A stretch of 64,000 nucleotides of DNA from GWF2-43-63 sp035390965. Its GTDB lineage: Bacteria > Bacteroidota > Bacteroidia > Bacteroidales > DTU049. A program made the translations under genes and the position numbers. Below the pieces are notes generated by a model. The model had not been told where the DNA came from, ran no database searches, and saw only the letters and a program-made list of their open reading frames with translations. This document shows, piece after piece, positions 9,210 through 16,788 of this stretch (within the stretch, counting starts at the first letter, position 1; every line of letters starts with the position of its first letter). The stretch spans positions 25,842 through 89,841 of the forward strand of contig DAOPKE010000002.1 in assembly GCA_035390965.1 (NCBI GenBank), written 5' to 3'.

Positions 9210-10775
9210 TTATGGCACAAGAACTTCGTAAGTATATGTCAGCACCTTTTTCTCGCCGCCTTTAATGCTCAGATCCCATTTGATTTCGGAAAGCGGATTT
9301 ACCCCATAATACGAACCGGTTTTTTTACTCACGCCTGCATCCGAAGACTCTGTAACGGCAGCATATATGGTTTTGTCGACTTTCAGATTTATGACTTTTT
9401 CCTGAAGATTCTCAATTTTAATTTCGCCTTTAATGACCACTTTTGCATATTTGGTTCTGTTGATTGTTGTATAGTTATCAGTGCGTGATTGTTCCTCTTC
9501 GGTGTATGTGACCACAATGTCGCTCGAACGTGCAAGCTGCACGCTGGTTTCGCCTTTCACCGGCGTGTATTTAAGCTGATCCTGCGCAAGTGGCATCAGG
9601 TTTTCATCGAGCACAAAAACAGGACCTGTTGTAAATGGCTGTGTTGTTGCATTTGTCAGGCGCAAGCTATGAAAGACGGTCTGACGATTCTTCTCGGTGT
9701 CCATCACATAGCGGTTTCCCTGATAATTCACCAGATCGCCGATGCTCACTTCGTAAATATCCTTGTACGTAGTATTCTGCGAAAAAATCATCACCGATGT
9801 CTTGGTGTTTTTCGGCAACGTCACTTTTCCGCATTTGTAAAAATACAGGTCATTCGATTTTTCACCACCGGTGTTGTAGTTGTAATAATTGTTGTAATCA
9901 ACGCCACCCGCTGTTGATTCCGACATGGTCATATCGTCGGTCTGAACCTGATAGTTGTCGAACCGGGCATTCGAAAACTGATTATAAGCTGTGCCACCTG
10001 CACCCCAGCCATATCCGGTCAGGTATGATGTTGCAATGGGATCGAGCTGAGTACCATAATAAAAATTCGGACTACCTACAGTCAGCACCAGATCGGTGTT
10101 TACAACATCATCTTCCATATTGTTTTCAACCGTTGCTTTTAATTCAAGCTGCACTTCCTTATCGTTCAGAATTTTGATGTTGTAGCAAGGAGTCCACTGA
10201 ATACCGCTCTGCATATACGATACCCGCACAGGAACTGATCCGGACTGTTTGCTGAATGTTACAAATCCCCTACGCACAATGCTGTCAACTTCTGCTTTTT
10301 CAATCGGATTTTCATCAAAAGAAATTTCTTTGATAAACGACGAAGAAATAAATGTAGTGCGGTTATCAGTGCCTTTCACTTTCAGCGTTGATGCCGATGT
10401 ATTGAAGTCAGATAAAGTCCCTGACAGTTCTCGGATGTTCTTTTCATCAAGCATGTAAACCACGCGGAGTTTCTTACCCACATTGGCTTTGAGAAGTTCA
10501 TTGTATGAAAAGAAATTTCGTTTGTTTTTCAGTGTGTCGTTTACAATACGGATTTGTTCAATTTTCACATCCTTGGTGGTCGATATCCAGTAAGTGCTGA
10601 GCAGCGGACCAGGCGGCACCATTACGGATGCTTCGTAATTCGAAATGCTGGCACTGCCTTCGCGCATGATAAAGTAAGTACCATTTTTAAACACGTTGAG
10701 CTGCGTGGGCACAGTAGTTTGTGCGCTTGCAACAATGGCTGCAAAAATGCACAGGACAAGAATACGGATTTTCAT
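9210..10775 (-). CDS. Secreted DUF4139-type protein
   Basis: The 521-aa protein has a signal peptide (MKIRILVLCIFAAIVASAQT). Its C-terminal two-thirds fit the DUF4139 / mucoidy-inhibitor-like pattern: a GIQWTPCYNIKI segment, ELKATVENNMEDDVVNTDLVL, and a closing IKWDLSIKGGEKKVLTYTY. The middle holds a Tyr/Asn-rich, low-complexity stretch (NQFSNARFDNYQ, VDYNNYYNYNTGG), probably a surface loop. Some DUF4139 proteins have an N-terminal coiled coil (DUF4140) which is not obvious here. Likely extracytoplasmic; molecular function unknown. Confidence 0.8.
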   Translation of the reverse strand: MKIRILVLCIFAAIVASAQTTVPTQLNVFKNGTYFIMREGSASISNYEASVMVPPGPLLSTYWISTTKDVKIEQIRIVNDTLKNKRNFFSYNELLKANVGKKLRVVYMLDEKNIRELSGTLSDFNTSASTLKVKGTDNRTTFISSSFIKEISFDENPIEKAEVDSIVRRGFVTFSKQSGSVPVRVSYMQSGIQWTPCYNIKILNDKEVQLELKATVENNMEDDVVNTDLVLTVGSPNFYYGTQLDPIATSYLTGYGWGAGGTAYNQFSNARFDNYQVQTDDMTMSESTAGGVDYNNYYNYNTGGEKSNDLYFYKCGKVTLPKNTKTSVMIFSQNTTYKDIYEVSIGDLVNYQGNRYVMDTEKNRQTVFHSLRLTNATTQPFTTGPVFVLDENLMPLAQDQLKYTPVKGETSVQLARSSDIVVTYTEEEQSRTDNYTTINRTKYAKVVIKGEIKIENLQEKVINLKVDKTIYAAVTESSDAGVSKKTGSYYGVNPLSEIKWDLSIKGGEKKVLTYTYEVLVP

Positions 10776-10989
10776 GATTTTTATTTTATGCTAAGATAAT
10801 AAATCAAACAACTTCTATAAAATGAAAATCATAATAGAACCAGAAATTTTACAGAAAAAAGAATTGCCTGACCATGGCGTATTTCAGACAAGACCAATAT
10901 CCGTGAAAGCAACAATCATCAAAATCCTGACAAGAATTCAGCAATACAAAGTCATGGCAAGAGCCAAAGAAAAATCGTCGGATACCGTT

Positions 10990-12105
10990 TTAAGATTCAG
11001 CTGATTCCGCCTGAATTCGTTTCCCTGTAAACCGGGAATTCAGCAATCGCGCAACACCCATATAATCAGGTGTAAAAACAATTGTATCACCGACGTGATA
11101 TTTTTTAGAGCCCTTTTTATCACGGTTGGTGCCCACATCAACAACAGTCATATCCGACGTTATGCCAACAAATTTCACAGATTTATCAATAGGTTTCAGA
11201 CTATTCATATCAACATCAATAAGTCCGAAATCCAGAATTGCCTTAATGGTTTTGCGGCTTCTGCCGGAAGAATCAAAATCAATGGTATGTCCAACATTTC
11301 CATCAGAGATAATACCATCCGGCACCCGATCTTTCTCTGCCAGTTCAATAATATTTGCATAGTATTCAAACGTATTGCCATTAAGATCGCGAAAAAGCTC
11401 ATTATTTAAAGGGCTGGTGCCAAAAAATGCAGCTTCACCAATCCGAAGATGATTGATATCAGCAGGCATTTTGCCAGCATCGACCAAAGGCAAAGTAATT
11501 GAGCTACCACCTGAAAGGACCGGTAAGGATTTGTTGAAGCGCAATTCGAGAACCTGCCGATACAATGACAACTGAAGTAGTTTATCATAAGTTGGCTCCA
11601 CTCCATACATACAGCCCAGATTGGTTCCCAACCCAATGACTTCAATATTGTCAAGATTAAAAACGCGGTTATAGAAATCAACCAGATTATCACGCAAAAC
11701 ACCTTCGCGGAGCTCCCCCAATTCAACCATGATAATGACCTGATGGCGTTTCTTCATTTTTTTTGCAAAATCATTTAACTTAACAATAGTGCGCAACGAA
11801 GAATTCAAACTAATGTCGGCATAACGAACCACGTCTTCGGCATAAGCAGTTGCAGGAGGCTTGATATAAATTGTTTTGGCATCGGAACAAACCTCTTTAA
11901 TGTTTCTCAGGGACGAAATTCTTGAATCACCGACAGAATGGATGTTTTCAATCCGCTCTTTCGACAAAATATGTTCAAGCAATTCCCGTTCGCCGGCAAA
12001 AACCTTGGTAATAAGACTCCACATAAGGTTGCGCGACTTCAGAAAATGACTGATTGAATTGATGTTTCCAGTTATCCTGTCAATATTAATATTTAATTCT
12101 GCCAT
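10990..12105 (-). CDS. Alanine/ornithine racemase-family PLP enzyme
   Basis: The 371-aa protein matches the PLP-binding TIM-barrel of the alanine racemase family, in the alanine/ornithine racemase (YhfX-like) branch. The PLP Lys is probably Lys34 in LITKVFAG; VELGELREG, GLGTNLGC and SGGSSITLP are further barrel motifs. The C-terminal beta domain contains IVDVGTNRDK-like segments. I chose ATG 12105 (MAELNINIDR) because it follows the stop of the upstream acetyltransferase by one base (TGA-T-ATG). The substrate is unknown; amino acid racemisation is the family expectation. Coupling to an acetyltransferase hints at amino-acid modification. Confidence 0.8.
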   Translation of the reverse strand: MAELNINIDRITGNINSISHFLKSRNLMWSLITKVFAGERELLEHILSKERIENIHSVGDSRISSLRNIKEVCSDAKTIYIKPPATAYAEDVVRYADISLNSSLRTIVKLNDFAKKMKKRHQVIIMVELGELREGVLRDNLVDFYNRVFNLDNIEVIGLGTNLGCMYGVEPTYDKLLQLSLYRQVLELRFNKSLPVLSGGSSITLPLVDAGKMPADINHLRIGEAAFFGTSPLNNELFRDLNGNTFEYYANIIELAEKDRVPDGIISDGNVGHTIDFDSSGRSRKTIKAILDFGLIDVDMNSLKPIDKSVKFVGITSDMTVVDVGTNRDKKGSKKYHVGDTIVFTPDYMGVARLLNSRFTGKRIQAESAES

Positions 12106-12106
12106 A

Positions 12107-12550
12107 TCAACTCTTTTTAAAACGCATATCTGCATATTTATTTTTAAAACCAATTCTTTCGTACAAGCGTTTGGCGGGGTTATCATACTCCACATGTAGT
12201 TTCACATCGCCATCACACAAATCAATTGCTTTCTCAATCATCATTTTACCAATACCCTTTCCACGCATTTGAGAATCAACTGCTACATAAACAATAATAT
12301 TCTCCGGGATATAACCTTTCATACCTGTGCGATTAACAACCAAACCCCCGATAATTTTATTGTTTTCAATCACAGAAATTGCAAATCCCCCAGCTTTATC
12401 ATTGTCAAGCAAAGCGTAATCAATGCATTTTTCAATATCTTCAATGGGATCTCCAAATGGCTGCAAATAAGTAAAAAGAAAATCGCTGAAATCTTTCCTT
12501 GAAAAAGGTTCAGTAAAATCAGACATTTGTTTGATAATTCTTGTTTCCAT
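12107..12550 (-). CDS. GNAT family N-acetyltransferase
   Basis: The 147-aa protein starts METRIIKQMSDF; the longer frame back to 12613 lacks GNAT features. The acetyl-CoA pyrophosphate loop is MRGKGIGKMMI (R/QxxGxG pattern), preceded by the VYVAVDSQ strand. The C-terminal YDNPAKRLYERIGFK is the classic GNAT motif B. It is translationally coupled to the racemase-like gene, so the substrate may be an amino acid or its derivative; this is inferred only from context. Confidence 0.85.
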   Translation of the reverse strand: METRIIKQMSDFTEPFSRKDFSDFLFTYLQPFGDPIEDIEKCIDYALLDNDKAGGFAISVIENNKIIGGLVVNRTGMKGYIPENIIVYVAVDSQMRGKGIGKMMIEKAIDLCDGDVKLHVEYDNPAKRLYERIGFKNKYADMRFKKS

Positions 12551-12956
12551 ATTACAAAAATTTATTGAACACGTGTAAACTGTGCACACATATTCATGGT
12601 TAATAAAAATCAAGGATCAAACAGCAAAAAAAGCTATAAACGTGATCCCTGTACAACAAAACGGATGCAAAACATCACATTTTTAAAAAATCGGCAAAAC
12701 ACCGCATCTACAAATATCGGAAAAACATCGGAATTATACAAATTTTTAACACTTGTCTAACAAGTCCGATTGTGAATTCCAATGACAGTTATAACACCTC
12801 CACACTGCATAAAATCAGCACTTTCGGGAAGCACAGATCAAAAACCTCAAATTACCCGATCGACATTCTTAAATCATCACGTTTCTTCTTACTTCGAAAT
12901 TCCTTGCCTGCCTGACTGCCTGTTGCAGTTAAACTGGTAGACAGGTTCGGTGTTCA
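12551..12956. other. Intergenic region with one dispersed hairpin repeat
   Basis: No gene is seen. The upstream half is AT-rich and probably holds the promoter of the acetyltransferase-racemase pair, though no exact TAnnTTTG is present. A copy of a dispersed hairpin repeat occupies 12902-12950 (see that entry). Confidence 0.6.
12902..12950. repeat. Dispersed repeat D (CCTGCCTG...CAGACAGG type), copy 1
   Basis: The core GCCTGCCTGACTGCCTG followed by TTGCAGTT and an AGACAGG arm recurs at 16381-16422 and, shortened, at 30261-30291. The arms CCTGCCTG and AGACAGG can pair with a G-U. Confidence 0.7.
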
Positions 12957-13322
12957 TCACTCTTCCATCCAATCATCCAACTCTCTCCGGTCTTTTTTGG
13001 TGGGGCGACCAGTACCTTTTGGACGTTGCAGCACGAGGCGTTCGCGGACCATGTCGAGTTTTTTGAATTCTTCTTCCGGTGTTAATTCAAGAATATAATT
13101 CGGCAGCAACTTGGCTCCCACACGCGATTTCGGAAAGTCAACAATCTGAATGGTGCGTGTGAATGCATGCAGCTTTATTACAATAATATCTCCGACAGCC
13201 ACATCCCGTGCGGGTTTCACTTCCTGATCCTTAATACTTACACGACCGTTGCGACAGGCCTCCGTAGCCAGTGTGCGGGTTTTATAAATTCGAACGTCCC
13301 AGAGAAATTTATCGATGCGCAT
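12957..13322 (-). CDS. S4-domain RNA-binding protein (Hsp15-like)
   Basis: The 121-aa protein begins MRIDKFLWDVRIYKTRTLA, the S4 RNA-binding fold, with RVSIKDQEVKPARDV completing the motif. A basic, Pro/Gly-containing tail (RPKGTGRPTKKDRREL) follows. Hsp15 homologues bind 50S subunits carrying stalled nascent chains and help recycle them. The length and architecture match HslR-type proteins. It lies alone between repeat-containing spacers, upstream of der on the same strand but separated by 293 bp. Confidence 0.88.
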   Translation of the reverse strand: MRIDKFLWDVRIYKTRTLATEACRNGRVSIKDQEVKPARDVAVGDIIVIKLHAFTRTIQIVDFPKSRVGAKLLPNYILELTPEEEFKKLDMVRERLVLQRPKGTGRPTKKDRRELDDWMEE

Positions 13323-13354
13323 TGTATAGAATATGTTGTTAGCTTTCTTTAGTC

Positions 13355-13585
13355 GTTACACGTTACAGACGTTACAATCGTTACGCGTTACAATCGTTAC
13401 AGTCGTTACAAGGGTAACAAGGTAACAGGGTAACAGGGTAACAACGTTACGCGTTACAATCGTTTCAAAGCTTCACTCATAACCCATAACTCATAACTTA
13501 TAAATCACCAATAACTGTTCACCGCTCACTGTTCACCGCTCACTGCTCACCGCTCACTGCTCACTGCTCACTACTCACCGCTTAG
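13355..13585. repeat. Composite intergenic repeat (GTTAC / ACTCATAAC / CGCTCACTG modules)
   Basis: Three kinds of short near-tandem units lie side by side: about ten GTTAC-type units (13355-13465), ACTCATAAC-type units (13473-13503), and CGCTCACTG/CGTTCACC-like units (13511-13583). Between the second and third is an ACCAATAAC segment. The same modules occur in inverted orientation, with the order kept, at 31849-31967. The whole spacer (13323-13615) has no gene. Confidence 0.85.
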
Positions 13586-13615
13586 TAGCAGCCTGCCTTG
13601 CACACTCAGCCCTTT

Positions 13616-14920
13616 TTATTTTTCGCGAAAAAACAGCTGAATCTGGCAACCTTTCAGGTCAAAATTTTCGCGCAGTTTTCTTTCAACAAATCGTCTGTAC
13701 GGCTCTTTGACATACTGTGGCAGATTGCAGAAAAACACAAAAGTTGGATAGGCCAGCTGCAACTGTGTGATGTATTTAATCTTCACACGCTTCCCTTTAT
13801 ACATGGGTGGCGGAGTTTCGGTAAGAATCGGCAGCAACACCTCATTAAGCTTCGATGTTGGAATTCGCCTGCCGCGGTTTTCATGAACCATCTGCAATGC
13901 TTCGAGCATTTTTATCACGCGCGTTTTTTCTGTGGCGCTGGTAAAAATAACAGGCACATCGGTCTGCGGCATCAGGCGCGCAATCAGATTTTCCTTGTAT
14001 TCTTCCATCGTCTTATGATCTTTCGGCACCAGATCCCATTTATTCATGGCAATCACAATTCCCTTGTGATTTTCGTTGATGATATTGAGAATATGCAGAT
14101 CCTGTGCTTCGAGGCCTCTTGTAGCATCAACTACCAACAGACAGATGTCGCTGTTTTCAATGGAGCGGATGGCTCGAACGGTTGAATAAAATTCAACATT
14201 ATCGCTCACCTTTGCTTTTTTGCGGATTCCGGCGGTATCAACCAGCATAAAATGAAATCCGAACTTGTTGTACTCTGTAAAAATGCTATCGCGTGTTGTA
14301 CCTGCAAGCGGCGTCACAATTGACCTTTCTTCGCCGATAAGCGTGTTCAGGATTGAGCTCTTTCCTGCATTCGGTCTGCCGACAATGGCTATGCGAGCGA
14401 CCCCCGGATCCGGCTCTGCTTCCATCGGATTGAAATGTTTTACAACCTCATCCAACAATTCGCCTGTACCAGCGCCATTTACAGCACTAATTGCAAAAAT
14501 TTCGCTGAGTCCACTGGAATAAAACTCGCCAATATTCAATGCCTGAGCATTGTTGTCTGCTTTATTTACAGCAAGCACAACCGGCTTTTTGCATTTGCGC
14601 AGCATGTCGGCTACATCTTCGTCCATCGGTGTGAATCCTTCGCGCACATCGGTCAGAAACAAAATCACATCGGCTTCGGAAATGGCCAGATGCACCTGCT
14701 TTTTGATTTCCTCTTCAAAAATATCATCGCTGTTATTCACGTATCCTCCGGTGTCGATCACCGAAAAATGCACACCGTTCCAGTCGCTCTTACCGTAATG
14801 GCGGTCGCGTGTCACGCCGCTGGTCGGATCTTCGATGGCTGCGCGCTCACCGACAAGCCGGTTGAAAAAAGTCGATTTGCCCACATTCGGACGCCCTACT
14901 ATGGCAAGTATGTTACTCAT
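13616..14920 (-). CDS. der: Ribosome-assembly GTPase Der (EngA)
   Basis: Der is an essential double-GTPase that acts in 50S subunit maturation. The 434-aa protein has two G domains: G1 GRPNVGKST near residue 9 and GRPNAGKSS near 181, with DTGGY/DTAGI G3 motifs and NKAD/NKWD G4 motifs. A C-terminal KH-like domain includes RRIPTSKLNEVL and PPMYKGKRVKIKY. It ends near the composite repeat. Its ATG follows the era stop by one base (TGA-T-ATG), so era and der form a coupled pair. Confidence 0.98.
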   Translation of the reverse strand: MSNILAIVGRPNVGKSTFFNRLVGERAAIEDPTSGVTRDRHYGKSDWNGVHFSVIDTGGYVNNSDDIFEEEIKKQVHLAISEADVILFLTDVREGFTPMDEDVADMLRKCKKPVVLAVNKADNNAQALNIGEFYSSGLSEIFAISAVNGAGTGELLDEVVKHFNPMEAEPDPGVARIAIVGRPNAGKSSILNTLIGEERSIVTPLAGTTRDSIFTEYNKFGFHFMLVDTAGIRKKAKVSDNVEFYSTVRAIRSIENSDICLLVVDATRGLEAQDLHILNIINENHKGIVIAMNKWDLVPKDHKTMEEYKENLIARLMPQTDVPVIFTSATEKTRVIKMLEALQMVHENRGRRIPTSKLNEVLLPILTETPPPMYKGKRVKIKYITQLQLAYPTFVFFCNLPQYVKEPYRRFVERKLRENFDLKGCQIQLFFREK

Positions 14921-14921
14921 A

Positions 14922-15794
14922 TCAAAATCCCATTTGTTTTAAAGTTGTTTCATCATCGCGCCAGTCCTTCACCTTCACATTCAAATCGAGGAACACATGT
15001 TGTCCAAGAAATTCCTCAATATGTTTGCGCGAAAGTGTTCCAAGTTTTTTCACAGCACTTCCACCCTGCCCGATCAGAATCCGCTTCTGGCTTTCGCGGC
15101 TTACAAAAATCGTGGCGCCGATTTTCGGAATGTTTTCGTCTTCCTTATAATAATCAATGATTACCTCGCAGTGATACGGAATTTCTTTCTCAAACAGATA
15201 AAAAATCTGCTCGCGGATCATTTCGGAAACGAAGAACCGCAGATGTCTGTCGCTCAGCACATCCTTCGGATAATAAGCCGGATGCTCGGGTAACAATTCA
15301 ATGACACGTCCCAGCAGCACATCGACATTGAAATTGTGAAGCGCCGAAATCAGCATCACATCTGCTTTTGGAAAGACCACTTCGTATTGTTTCATCAGCT
15401 CCATCATCTTTTCCTGCTGACTCAGATCAATTTTGTTGATACAGACAATGAGCGGAACTGTCAGGTTCTGCAGGCGCAGCAGCAGATTCGGATTGAGTTC
15501 GCGTGTGCCCGGTTCAATTAAAAGAATAACGATATCGGCATCCTCAAACGCAGCATTGATATATCCCAACATCTTGCGGTGGAGCTCATAGGCCGGATTT
15601 TCGACATAGCCGGGGGTATCGGAAAAAACGATCTGATAATCCTCGGTGCTCAGAAAACCGAGTACACGCTGGCGTGTGGTCTGCGCTTTTGGCGAGACGA
15701 TGGAAATTTTTTCACCCGTCAAAGCGTTGATCAGCGTTGACTTACCTACGTTTGGGTTTCCGATTATATTGACAAATCCGCTTTTGTGTGACAT
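14922..15794 (-). CDS. era: Ribosome-assembly GTPase Era
   Basis: Era is a GTPase that binds 16S rRNA 3' ends through a KH domain during 30S maturation. The 290-aa protein starts MSHKSGFVNIIGNPNVGKST (G1 at 12-20), with DTPGY (G3) and NKID (G4). The C-terminal KH domain carries ILIGQGGSAVKKLGTLSRK. ATG 15794 fits the family; a start at 15854 would overlap the promoter boxes. A divergent tRNA gene lies upstream, and the two promoters share 80 bp. Confidence 0.97.
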   Translation of the reverse strand: MSHKSGFVNIIGNPNVGKSTLINALTGEKISIVSPKAQTTRQRVLGFLSTEDYQIVFSDTPGYVENPAYELHRKMLGYINAAFEDADIVILLIEPGTRELNPNLLLRLQNLTVPLIVCINKIDLSQQEKMMELMKQYEVVFPKADVMLISALHNFNVDVLLGRVIELLPEHPAYYPKDVLSDRHLRFFVSEMIREQIFYLFEKEIPYHCEVIIDYYKEDENIPKIGATIFVSRESQKRILIGQGGSAVKKLGTLSRKHIEEFLGQHVFLDLNVKVKDWRDDETTLKQMGF

Positions 15795-15797
15795 TTT

Positions 15798-15828
15798 TTT
15801 GCCGGGTATTAAAATTGTTGTATCTTTG
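15798..15828 (+). promoter_or_regulatory. Perfect Bacteroidota promoter for the initiator tRNA
   Basis: TTTG (15798-15801), a 19-nt spacer and TATCTTTG (15821-15828) match the TTTG-N19-TAnnTTTG consensus exactly. The tRNA begins 44 nt after the -7 box. This is the best promoter in the window. Confidence 0.85.
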
Positions 15829-15841
15829 CAGTCCCGAATTG

Positions 15842-15849
15842 CAAAGGTA
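15842..15849 (-). promoter_or_regulatory. -7 box (TACCTTTG) for era-der
   Basis: An exact TAnnTTTG on the minus strand lies 47 nt before the era ATG and back to back with the tRNA promoter. Confidence 0.5.
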
Positions 15850-15872
15850 AGCAAAAAGAACTAAAGATATAT

Positions 15873-15944
15873 TGCGGGGTGGAGCAGTGGCAGCTCGTCG
15901 GGCTCATAACCCGAAGGCCAGAGGTTCGAGTCCTCTCCCCGCTA
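15873..15944 (+). tRNA. tRNA-fMet (CAT)
   Basis: The cloverleaf is complete: acceptor GCGGGG pairs with CCCCGC, the D arm is GAGC/GCTC, and the anticodon arm CGGGCTCATAACCCG carries CAT. The T arm is AGAGGTTCGAGTCCTCT. The three consecutive G-C pairs in the anticodon stem and the unpaired first base (T1 opposite T72) are initiator hallmarks. No CCA is encoded; the sequence ends TA-CT. Confidence 0.95.
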
Positions 15945-15960
15945 CTAAAAACAGAGTGAG

Positions 15961-16196
15961 AATCAGAGCGAAAGCGAAGATTCTCATTCTGTTTTTCTGC
16001 TCACTCACTCTCATACTCTCACTAAATGCATGGAATCAGAGCGAAAGCGAAGATTCTCATTCTGTTTTTCTGCTCACTCACTCTCATACTCTCACTAAAT
16101 GCATGGAATCAGAGCGAAAGCGAAGATTCTCACTCTGTTTTTCTGTTCACTCGCTCTCACACTCACACTAAATGCATGGAATCAGAGCGAAAGCTC
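15961..16196. repeat. 73-bp tandem repeat, three copies plus a partial fourth
   Basis: Units begin at 15961, 16034, 16107 and 16180, spaced exactly 73 bp. Copies 1 and 2 appear identical; copy 3 has several changes. Each unit contains GAATC...GATTC, which can form a small hairpin followed by a T run. The first unit, with preceding AAAACAGAGTGAG, can form a longer hairpin ending in TTTTT that could stop tRNA transcription. Confidence 0.9.
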
Positions 16197-16252
16197 ATGA
16201 GTGCCGCTGAAAATGATATAATGAACGAATAATCTGCGGATAAAGAAAAGGG

Positions 16253-16337
16253 TGATGCTTCGAAGGTTTTCCAAGAGATCCCGGCACAGTCAGCAAAGCT
16301 GTGCCTCAGTCAGCGACCGGGAACTCAGTGGCCCATG
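16253..16337. repeat. Repeat family E, copy 1
   Basis: About 83 bp running from GATGCTTCGAAGGTTTTCC to ACCGGGAACTCAG, closely matching 16566-16648. It can fold with GAGATCCCGG/CCGGGAACTC outer arms and a GGCACAG/CTGTGCC inner stem. Reversed fragments lie at 26053-26080 and 30311-30335. Confidence 0.85.
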
Positions 16338-16380
16338 TTGAATATGATTTTTGTACAACCTGAATCAGTCTTTACCGCTG

Positions 16381-16422
16381 GCCTGCCTGACTGCCTGTTG
16401 CAGTTGAAATTGCAGACAGGTG
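16381..16422. repeat. Dispersed repeat D, copy 2
   Basis: The first 25 bases match copy 1 at 12905 onward (GCCTGCCTGACTGCCTG core), then a GCAGACAGG arm. Confidence 0.7.
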
Positions 16423-16565
16423 AAGGCTAATTCGCGGAAGAAAGATTGGAGATGCGGCGAAGGTTTTCGGTGAGATTTGTGAATCCATGTCACGGATGAC
16501 ATATCCGCGCCATGGTTGGGGTAAACATGTCCGACTGCCGGCGGATTCGCGAAAGAATAATTGAA

Positions 16566-16648
16566 CATGCTTCGAAGGTTTTCCAGGAGATCCCGGCACA
16601 GTCAGCAAAGCGGTGTCTCAATCAGTGACCGGGAACTCAGCGCGCCAT
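16566..16648. repeat. Repeat family E, copy 2
   Basis: It is a direct repeat of 16253-16337, differing at about eight to nine positions. The inner stem is weaker here (CGGTGTC instead of CTGTGCC). Confidence 0.85.
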
Positions 16649-16788
16649 GGGAGATTTCTGCGGAGAATTTCACCCGCAAGCCGTAGATCATTTCAGCCGG
16701 GACATCAGCAATTTTGAATTGTTTATATAAGATTCGCGGTTGTAAAATGAATATTCACTAATTTTACCGCAATATTATAATTTGCAAA

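Larger units (their letters stand above)
16197..16788. other. Gene-free spacer made mainly of repeats
   Basis: No CDS is supported. The spacer contains two copies of repeat family E (16253-16337, 16566-16648), a degenerate third copy near 16448-16480, and a copy of repeat D at 16381-16422. The last 100 bp, AT-rich, should hold the S8 protease promoter; TATAATTTG just before its ATG is an imperfect -7-like match too close to the start to use confidently. Confidence 0.7.

Noticed and set aside
10822..11004. 60-aa plus-strand open frame starting MKIIIEPEILQKKELP
   Set aside because: It overlaps the end of the racemase-like gene, has no promoter box, and no family pattern. Possible small gene, but support is too weak.
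15961..16196. Possible CRISPR array after the tRNA
   Set aside because: Whole 73-bp units are repeated without unique spacers and no cas genes are present.
15872..16232. Two overlapping plus-strand frames over the tRNA and the 73-bp repeats
   Set aside because: They include the tRNA sequence and encode a repeated peptide only because the unit length is not a multiple of 3.
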